From: Chamaecyparis obtusa
Lineage: Eukaryota; Streptophyta; Pinopsida; Cupressales; Cupressaceae
NCBI GenBank assembly: GCA_027943335.1
Contig: BSBK01008425.1
Span: 541,001-605,000 of the forward strand
DNA: 64,000 nt
Direction: 5' to 3'
Part shown: positions 57,040 through 64,000 of the stretch, in pieces
Numbering within the stretch: the first letter of the stretch is position 1
How the letters are laid out: each line of letters begins with the position of its first letter
Translations under genes and position numbers: made by a program
The notes under the pieces: generated by a model
What the model saw: the letters and a program-made list of their open reading frames with translations, nothing else
What the model was told of the DNA's origin: nothing
The model's database searches: none

Positions 57040-60000
57040 TTAAAGATCTGCTTCCTTTGATGTAGAGAACTGATAGGCCCCAGGCCCAAATGCTGCAACT
57101 GTGATGATAGGAGGTCTCAACCAGTTCGACCAATAATAACCAGCCCTAAGCAATGTCTGAGTTAGTGGAGGATCATTAGAATGTGATCCACATATGCCAT
57201 CGTGGATTTTAGCTAGCACTTTTTCTGACTCCTCTATTTCTAGACACCTAAGGAGAGTTCCGTCTAGACCCTTCCTATACAAGCCACCAGAGACAAAGGA
57301 AAAGTGTAAGGGATGGCGGAAAGAATGGCATGGAGGAGTATGAGGAATATGAGGTGGAAGATATGAAAAGATGGTAGGATTGTAAGATTTGTGAGCAGGA
57401 TAGCGTAATTCATCCACCAGGAACTTGAAGCAAAATTTATGCTTTTTCATTTGTAAGATGGATGTCGAAGCAATCAAGGCATTAGCAACTTTGTTCTCAG
57501 CTCTAGGAATGGGCTGAAGTATAACAGTTATGAGATCATGCTTGAAGTAATGCACCATTTGTTTGTAGAGAATCAACTTCTCATCTTTTATTTTGGAGTC
57601 ATTATTTTTGAGCAGATTTTTATTTTTACTTTTCTTAGGTGCGGATACTGCCACAATGTGGTTTTCACCATCCGACCATTGCTCTTTTCTTTTGACTTGA
57701 TGACCGTGATGTTTGATTGCTGATTCAATCTTTTTTGTTGCTAGTTCGTTGGTGGAAGAAGTAACAGGTGTTGATGCGAGATGAAATGGAGTGATTGGTT
57801 TAATAGCATTTATGCGAGGGGTGTCATCTCTGGTAACAAGAGAGGTTGAGCCTATAGGGTAAGCTCCAAAAGTAGCTAGATCTAGACTTGTCATAGAAGA
57901 ACCAGTGTGGTCCACTAAGGCAATACGAGGAACAAACCCATCAGACCCCACACAAGACCCATCAACCACGTTAGGTGGGTTACGAGAGGTATGAACCATA
58001 TCAACATCCATATTATCAGTAGATATACATTCTTCTCCCCAAAGGAGTGAAGTAGAAGGAAGATCATCTCCCATTTGAGCCATAGTGTGTAGCGGTGACT
58101 CATCTGTATCTGTGTCTGAATTACTAAGCATGGGAGTATTTCTAGAATCCTCTCTATAGATCCACTCTTGAATAGCTTGTTCTTCTCTTTCTGCTTGTAA
58201 AGGAACGGATGAAGGAACAAAAGTATCAAAGATCACCATAGCAGAAGTGGAAGGTTGCATCTGATCAGAAGGTCTCCCATATGACCTAGGAGAAATAGGT
58301 ATAGAAGCAAAAGAACCCAGTTTATATTCACCCATACCAAGGCTCATCATCTTAAGTGATTTCTCAGCAGCAACTAGAGATGTACTAGGATCAACAGAAG
58401 GTTCATTGTGAGGAACAAATTTTTCAGCAGCAGCAAGAGCATTAATAGCAATAGTATGGTCTCCAGGAATCACAACTTCAGTGCCATTGTATGGAAATTT
58501 GACACATTGATGATAAGTGGAAGGAACAGCTTGCATGTCATGGATCCAAGGACGACCCAAAAGAATGTTATATGCGAGTGGGATGTCCAATACTTGGAAG
58601 CTAATATCTTTTGTGATAGGACCCACTCGGACAGGCAGTGTGACAAGACCTTTGGAAGATCTTTCCACTTCATCATAAGCTTTTATAGTAATCTTCTTCT
58701 TGGAATCCACAGCCAATTCTGACAAACCCAATTGTTGTATGACATTGAAAGAAACAATATTTAACCCTGCACCATTGTCTATCAGGACTCGGCGGACTCG
58801 GGTATTGTAGACTAGAACTTCAATGTGTAAAGCTAGATTATGTGGGTGAGCAATAGATATGTCATCTTCTACAAAAAAGGAGAGAGATAGCGGAGATGAA
58901 ATGTGGTTGACCATAGCCTGAAATTGATCTGGATCAATGTCATTGGGAACACACGTTGTACGTAGAGCTTTATCAAGAATCTCTCTATGCGAAGGGGATA
59001 ACCGAAGCAACTCAAGGATAGATATTTGTGCTGGTGTCTTTTGCAAATGTTGGACAAGATCATAGCTAGGGGTGGCTAAAGGAGCCACTTGTTTGGAAGG
59101 AAAAGCTTGCTTGGGATCTTGCGCAGTTTTAAGGACAATCTTGGCTTGCCCCTTAGTAACAGCATTTAGTGTCTCACTTTGGGAAGATGAACTACCACGT
59201 GTTTGCAAGACTAACTTTGGCTTACCATGATTGGTGTTATTATCATCTTGAGACCTCACCATAAGAACACTCTCAATGGGCTCTACCATGTTAATCACAG
59301 GTGCATTAGAAGGATATGTATAATTGATCTTTGCATCATGATTCTTCTTATGTGTTTGAGAGGTTTCCCCCTTATCATGCTTAGGTAGAGGATCTTTGAA
59401 AGCTGTGTGATCAGAATTTTTAGTTAAGCCATCAGTGGAGATTGTGCCATTCTCAATAAGATCTTGAATATCATCCTTAAGCCTAAAACAATTGTCTGTT
59501 GGATGTCCCTTGTTTCTATGATAATGGCAGTAATGATCCTCTCTCCACCAATCGGGCTTATTTATCGGATCCCAGTTACCAGGTTTATCAGGAAGCGTAA
59601 GATATCCATTGTCAACCAAAGTCTTAAGGATCACATCGTAAGGTTCTGCCAACTTGGTATAGACTCGCTTTCGAAATGATTTCTTAGGCTTATCTACATA
59701 TTGAGGTTTAGGAGCATTGTGAGTGTTTCTAGCTTCTTGTTGTTTTGCTGCATAGATAGCATTGGAGAGATTGAAAGCGGGCTCTTTAACTTTAGGAGCA
59801 TCAACAACCCCATCATTAACAACATACTTGTTCTTATTCCAAGGTTTGTTCTTGTCTTTACCATTGCCTTTAACATCTTTATTAATAACAATATCCCCTT
59901 TTCTTATAGCTACATCCTCAATCCGATATGCACTTTCAACCATGTCATGGAAGGAGGAGAACAGTTGCTTCCTTAGATCATAAAATAGCTCAGGCACAAG

Positions 60001-61257
60001 TGTGTTGACAAAAATGTCAATCTTTTCTCTCTCGGGTAGCTGACGAGGATATCGAGAATACAATGACCTCCAACGTTGTAAGTAAGTTGCAAATGGCTCA
60101 CCTTGATGTTGTCTTAGATTACCGAGATCTATCACAGTGACAGGTTGTTGGATGTTGTAAGAGTACTGCTGGGTAAACCGCTGAGCTAACTCATCAAAAG
60201 TCTTAAGAGGTGGTGTCAATTTCGCAAACCATTCCAAAGCTTGGCCTCTTAAGCTTCGAGGGAATAAGCATAGGAGATATGTGTCTTCATGAAGAAAGTC
60301 CATACTAAGAGCATAAAAATGACGCACATGGTCATGAGGGTCACCATTTCCATCATACTTGTCATATTTAGGAACCTCAATATCCTTAGGAAATGGGACC
60401 ATGTATAGACTTTTATCAAAAGGAAGAGCACAAATTGATTCTACAAAAGAGACCTTTGGAGTCTCTCTTTCTAATGCCATTTGGGTAAGGCGTTGATTTG
60501 TCCGACGTAATTCTTCTTGAAGGACTTCCAATTCAGTTGGTATTCTTTGTTGGACAATTTGTCTGACATCATAGCCGGGAGGAAGCTTGTATCCTCTAGA
60601 AGTCATATATTGAAAATATTGATCGCCATTACGCTCTAAAAGCTTATGCATCATTCGTTGGAAATCCACATCTTGTTCACATCTCATAAGATCCTCACTA
60701 GAAATCTCATCATTAGCCTCTGCCTCATGTTGAGAGGGAGGAGGTCTAGGAGGTGAAGAAGGCATAGCAAAAGTTGGCCTTGGAGGAGATCTTGGTGGCG
60801 TGTTGTTGTCATTGTTGCCATTGTTAAAAGAAGGTCTGTGCTCATGATTACTAGTCTCAGGTTGCTCATGAAATGTCCGTCTATAAGCCATGTGCCTAGT
60901 AGCATCCATCCTTTGTTGATTGTGTTCTTTGTCTAAGCGCGCTTGATTATCCTTACGCTCAAAGTGTTCTTGCAAGAGTTGAAACTTTTCTTGTTCAGTC
61001 AAAGTGAGTGAGACACTGTCTGTGTTTTTGGGGGTCTTGAATGCAGAAAAGAGGAAACCTCCTTTATACCACGGTGTAGCCTTAGAATTCTCAGATTGGT
61101 CAGAACTAGAACTGTTGTTGCTAATGGGTGCTTTTGAACGTCTAGTTGGAGAAGGTAACTGTGTATAATTGAACGGAGGATGACTCTCCTGCTCAAATTG
61201 AGACCGAGTTGTAACCGGCATGAAAAGAGATGTTGGTTGACTAATAGAATGAGACAA
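57040..61257 (-). CDS. Element H fused Gag-protease polyprotein with RNase H and integrase remnants
   Basis: An open frame of 1405 codons without stop or frameshift. Residues 1-260 are low-complexity and Pro/Arg-rich with a coiled coil. Residues 285-450 are the retrotransposon Gag core (KYDKYDGNGDPHDHVRHFY, SLRGQALEWFAKL, TYLQRWRSLYSRYP). The knuckle CHYHRNKGHPTDNC at 577-590 is CX2HX4HX4C. The retropepsin is at about 800-935 (VLIDNGAGLNIV, Asp827; YNILLGRPW). Residues 940-1225 are an acidic linker. Residues 1230-1268 are the last part of an RNase H (IPRAENKVANAL, with Asn for the catalytic Asp). Residues 1324-1378 are half an integrase zinc domain (IHDGICGSH, GYYWSNW), and 1388-1405 an integrase C-terminal scrap. 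RT and the integrase core were cut out in frame. It can probably still make particles and process them. Confidence 0.92.
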   Translation of the reverse strand: MSHSISQPTSLFMPVTTRSQFEQESHPPFNYTQLPSPTRRSKAPISNNSSSSDQSENSKATPWYKGGFLFSAFKTPKNTDSVSLTLTEQEKFQLLQEHFERKDNQARLDKEHNQQRMDATRHMAYRRTFHEQPETSNHEHRPSFNNGNNDNNTPPRSPPRPTFAMPSSPPRPPPSQHEAEANDEISSEDLMRCEQDVDFQRMMHKLLERNGDQYFQYMTSRGYKLPPGYDVRQIVQQRIPTELEVLQEELRRTNQRLTQMALERETPKVSFVESICALPFDKSLYMVPFPKDIEVPKYDKYDGNGDPHDHVRHFYALSMDFLHEDTYLLCLFPRSLRGQALEWFAKLTPPLKTFDELAQRFTQQYSYNIQQPVTVIDLGNLRQHQGEPFATYLQRWRSLYSRYPRQLPEREKIDIFVNTLVPELFYDLRKQLFSSFHDMVESAYRIEDVAIRKGDIVINKDVKGNGKDKNKPWNKNKYVVNDGVVDAPKVKEPAFNLSNAIYAAKQQEARNTHNAPKPQYVDKPKKSFRKRVYTKLAEPYDVILKTLVDNGYLTLPDKPGNWDPINKPDWWREDHYCHYHRNKGHPTDNCFRLKDDIQDLIENGTISTDGLTKNSDHTAFKDPLPKHDKGETSQTHKKNHDAKINYTYPSNAPVINMVEPIESVLMVRSQDDNNTNHGKPKLVLQTRGSSSSQSETLNAVTKGQAKIVLKTAQDPKQAFPSKQVAPLATPSYDLVQHLQKTPAQISILELLRLSPSHREILDKALRTTCVPNDIDPDQFQAMVNHISSPLSLSFFVEDDISIAHPHNLALHIEVLVYNTRVRRVLIDNGAGLNIVSFNVIQQLGLSELAVDSKKKITIKAYDEVERSSKGLVTLPVRVGPITKDISFQVLDIPLAYNILLGRPWIHDMQAVPSTYHQCVKFPYNGTEVVIPGDHTIAINALAAAEKFVPHNEPSVDPSTSLVAAEKSLKMMSLGMGEYKLGSFASIPISPRSYGRPSDQMQPSTSAMVIFDTFVPSSVPLQAEREEQAIQEWIYREDSRNTPMLSNSDTDTDESPLHTMAQMGDDLPSTSLLWGEECISTDNMDVDMVHTSRNPPNVVDGSCVGSDGFVPRIALVDHTGSSMTSLDLATFGAYPIGSTSLVTRDDTPRINAIKPITPFHLASTPVTSSTNELATKKIESAIKHHGHQVKRKEQWSDGENHIVAVSAPKKSKNKNLLKNNDSKIKDEKLILYKQMVHYFKHDLITVILQPIPRAENKVANALIASTSILQMKKHKFCFKFLVDELRYPAHKSYNPTIFSYLPPHIPHTPPCHSFRHPLHFSFVSGGLYRKGLDGTLLRCLEIEESEKVLAKIHDGICGSHSNDPPLTQTLLRAGYYWSNWLRPPIITVAAFGPGAYQFSTSKEADL

Positions 61258-63493
61258 AGTTTCTTAGATTTGAGATAAGCAAAGCTAATAAAGATCACTT
61301 GTCAAAGTAGAACAAATAGAGAGATGGCTCGTCAAAAGTGCTCAAGCACTTACAGCAATCAATTGACTAAAGCCAAGCAACGAGCAAGAAGCTCAATAAG
61401 CAAGTAGCTAGAGAGGTAACCGTGATGCGACAAGTGATCAAGAGTAGCATTTGTTAAGCTCAAATCCAATAGTTTTAGCTCAATTGTTTCAGTCTAGAAC
61501 AAATCTAAACATGTAAGTAACAAACCAGTTTCGAGTAAGAACAGAAAAGGACATTATACAGCAGGTTAAAGTGCAAGTTTAGCAACTCCGAATTGTAGCA
61601 ATGACATGACAGTAGAAATGACTCAGGATTCTTGGTTGAGGGTATGCAAGGATACTTCAATATCATATGACTCTTGACCAGTGAACGTGAAAAACTCAGT
61701 TTTGAAGCGCTTGGACCAAATTTGTAGATTGAACAGTGCAATTTTTTAGTTTGACAAGTAGTAGCAGCAGATAAAAGACAGGTTTGCAAACAGTGTAGGA
61801 TCAAACATGTCATAGAACACTTGAAACAAGGGCAAAAGCAACCTTGCCAAGACAAGCACTTGTGATATCAAAATAGAAAACCTTATGAATGCTACCGTTT
61901 GTTTGAATGTTGAGAACGTTTACATTGGTATAGCACAATCGAAGATAATTCAAGCAATTACTACCTAGAAGGACAAGGCTCATTACTTAGCAACGTGGCC
62001 CACAACTTGATGCTCCCTTGCCTCACACCAAGTGGTTGCCCACAAGAGATATTGGCATTGTCATGGAAGTGTCAAAGACACAACCAAAGGAACACATATG
62101 GTGAGTATCTTGGGGTGATCCGGGTAAGTCCACTTGGATCAATCCTTGCACCAAGAAGCTAAGCGGCTAAAATAAGGTAGCCTCTATCTAATGGTTCATA
62201 GTAAGGGTTTCCGTTCATAGCACCCCTCTTGCTCCTCATAAAGGACTAGGACCTCGCGGCCTCAAGAGTACCTTAAGCATTCTTGCTTAATGCTTTCCTC
62301 ATGGTCACAGATCCCACAAGTTACTCACATCAAGCGAAGATAAGTACTATGTCTACCAAGGTTTTGTGTCCTTGATAGCCTTGAGATTATAGTGAGTTGG
62401 AATCACTTGCCACCAAGGAAAATGATGACAAGGTTGTCCCCACTTGGGTCGTTCCTCTTGATTTCTCAAGAGCAGGCCCGCTAAAGGATCCTAAGCTAAA
62501 CAAAGAATGGATGATTTTTGAGGTTCAAGGTTTTTGATTCACCACAAGGGTGAAGAGCATACTCCCCTATCTCAAAAACTTCTCCCAAACACACCAAGCA
62601 AGATCCAATTACCCCTTTGCTTCCAAAACCTCAAGATGGGTCAAGATTTTCTGATTCACCTAAAGGTGAAGAGCATACTTCTCCTACCACCCCAAGATTC
62701 CTTTCACAAAGTATTAAGTGCCTAATGAAACAACTAGTATATGCCGCACTTAATAAAGAAAGAAATTAAACAAGCACTTGATTTGGTTTTTATGCTTAGG
62801 GCAGCCCTACAAAAACCATTAGTAGCCCTCTTTGACATGCGTTCTTTTGGCAAAATATCTCAAGCAAGTGCACCTACAACCACAACTTGTTAGACCCACA
62901 ATGGTTAGCACATGAAAAATCTGATAATCTGCAAAAATACTTGATCAAATGGAGAAAATCTGAAAATGAAACCATCATGGTTGGATTGGGCTCGGAAAGA
63001 CCTTTCCAACGATATATCACACTTAAACTTTTGATACCATTTGCAAAATTTCAAAAAAAAAAAAATGGGCACCCGTTTTCCAGAGTGGCACGGATTTGAA
63101 AACGCTGGAAATTTCAGAAAATTTCAAAAAGATAGCTAAGAACTTGAAACTTGCAAGATAGATAAAATAGCCTAAAAATAGCTCATTGCCACATTCAGAC
63201 ACAGTATCGTGCGATACTTCGCCCGACACTAGGCGATACTTCTCAGTCCGTGCGATATTTCGCCCAACACCAGGCGATACTTCGCCCGAGACCAGGCGAT
63301 ATACCTCAATACTGCCATGCGATTCTTCTCGGGCGCGAAGTATCGCACGCGTATAGTAAGGTATATCGCGCGATATACCTGAGAAGTATCGCGCGATATT
63401 CTGAGACAAAAAACCAGAGAACAAAAATTACGCTAAAAACTTGCCGAAAAATTGACGAAATGCAGAATTTAAAGGACAAAGTCTATCTACTCT
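61258..63493 (-). other. Element H 5' leader (untranslated)
   Basis: More than 2.2 kb lie between the PBS and the Gag start. I see no convincing frame. Two degenerate copies of GATTCACC...GGTGAAGAGCATACT are near 62537 and 62652. Near the PBS end is a cluster of GCGATAC repeats with a long palindrome, listed separately. Leaders of this kind carry packaging and dimer signals in other retroelements; none is proved here. Confidence 0.7.
63208..63405. repeat. CpG-rich GCGATA repeat cluster with perfect 22-bp palindrome
   Basis: In under 200 bp there are at least nine copies of GCGATA or its complement TATCGC, spaced about 20-22 bp in the first half (GGCGATACTTCGCCCGA-like units). The second half is in inverted order. 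A perfect palindrome at 63359-63380 has the half-site AGGTATATCGC. The stretch lies 90-290 bases inside the PBS on the element strand and is far richer in CG than its surroundings. Confidence 0.85.
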
Positions 63494-63510
63494 GCCCACG
63501 GTGGGCGCCA
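63494..63510 (-). promoter_or_regulatory. Element H primer binding site
   Basis: TGGCGCCCACCGTGGGC on the minus strand, four bases inside the LTR end. This TGGCGCC type is frequent in Tat-like gypsy elements. I do not name the tRNA. Confidence 0.8.
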
Positions 63511-63514
63511 AAAA

Positions 63515-64000
63515 TGTGTGCTATAAATATGTCACACTTCTATGGATCATTACATGCAAGGAAACTCAAGAATGAGCCCTCACAAATCGATCCATAGCTC
63601 CCTAGGCATGGAGTGCAAGGGTTTTAAGAATGCTCTCAGCTAGAGCTATTTAGCCTATAACCTTGCTAGTAAACCATGCAATGGGAGATTCAATGAAGAC
63701 AAGGGCAAGAATGCCAATATCCTCAAGAATCAAGAATGAAAATGCAATGCAAGCTAGATTAAGAATGGAAATGCAAGCTAAACTATGGAAATGAAAGATG
63801 CAAGTATTACAAAGCCTCCTAGTTAAACTAGATGAATTAATCTAAAGCATAAAGGAAATCTAAGCTAAGAATGCCATGAAAATGAAGCTACTATGCAAGA
63901 AATGAAATCTAACTATGAAGCAAGAAAGCCATGATGATGCAAGAATGAAGACAAGAAGATAGAGTGTTGATGAAGATCCAAGATGAATGCCAACAATGCT
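63515..64000 (-). repeat. Element H 5' LTR, partial (486 bp visible)
   Basis: It starts TGTGTGCTATAAATATG and equals 54056-54541 base for base, with a constant offset of 9459 and so no indel. The rest is beyond the window. Confidence 0.95.

Larger units (their letters stand above)
54056..64000 (-). mobile_element. Element H: very young non-autonomous Ty3/gypsy (Tat-like) retrotransposon lacking RT
   Basis: The 3' LTR is 54056-55064, the PBS 63494-63510, and the 5' LTR starts at 63515 and leaves the window. All 486 visible bases of the 5' LTR equal 54056-54541. The interior has a leader of over 2 kb, one open frame of 1405 codons (Gag, protease, scraps of RNase H and integrase) and a 2-kb non-coding tail. 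There is no RT or integrase core, so movement needs enzymes from another element. It inserted in the 5' LTR of element F; the left flank is TTACC. Confidence 0.93.

Noticed and set aside
57040..61257. Reading the long frame as a host gene
   Set aside because: Gag core, CHHC knuckle, retropepsin and integrase scraps, together with flanking PBS, PPT and identical LTRs, show that it belongs to a retrotransposon.
63208..63405. Possible CRISPR-like array because of regular 20-22-bp spacing
   Set aside because: The setting is plant retrotransposon DNA, the repeats are short and partly inverted, and there are no unique spacers or cas genes.

Overview
The window is a nest of plant LTR retrotransposons. 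I see no host gene, rRNA, tRNA gene or CRISPR array. AT-rich DNA, very low gene density, several generations of nested Ty1/copia and Ty3/gypsy elements and long LTRs point to a plant with a very large genome. A conifer-like gymnosperm is my inference and has not been tested. All recognisable coding sequence lies on the minus strand, so in each element the 5' LTR has the higher coordinates.

Left nest (1-34767). Copia element E (about 31105-34767) was hit by copia element B, whose 5' LTR is 29966-31104. B was then broken by a chromovirus-type gypsy element A (1-3629, running off the left edge), a 337-bp TRIM (4676-5012, TSD CTTTG), gypsy element C (5147-16959, TSD GTTCC) and gypsy element D (16986-27165, TSD TTCAT). 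C carries a plus-oriented solo LTR of the B family (about 8219-9337). Removing the insertions rejoins one copia pol. C and D resemble the Tat branch of gypsy; each has an RNase H-like domain between protease and RT as well as the usual one after RT.

Spacer (34768-36198). This is AT-rich DNA without a recognisable gene, ending in a 26-27-bp minisatellite.

Right nest (36199-64000). Element F has copia-type LTRs, PBS and PPT (3' LTR 36199-37018; 5' LTR from 53404). Its coding region is a coiled-coil and zinc-knuckle Gag followed by about 3.5 kb of unfamiliar reading frame, with no protease, integrase or RT seen. F is interrupted by a complete but decayed chromovirus (40816-46742, TSD TGTAG), by a 5.43-kb non-coding TG...CA segment (47232-52661, TSD GGGCC, perhaps a giant solo LTR), and by element H (54056 to beyond 64000). 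H is the youngest: 486 bases of its 5' LTR match the 3' LTR without a difference, and it has an open 1405-codon frame that joins Gag and protease directly to scraps of RNase H and integrase. RT is missing, so H is probably a recently mobile non-autonomous element driven in trans.

Apart from H's frame, every coding region carries stops, frameshifts or lost catalytic residues. No host pathway is encoded; the biology here is the life cycle, parasitism and decay of retrotransposons.
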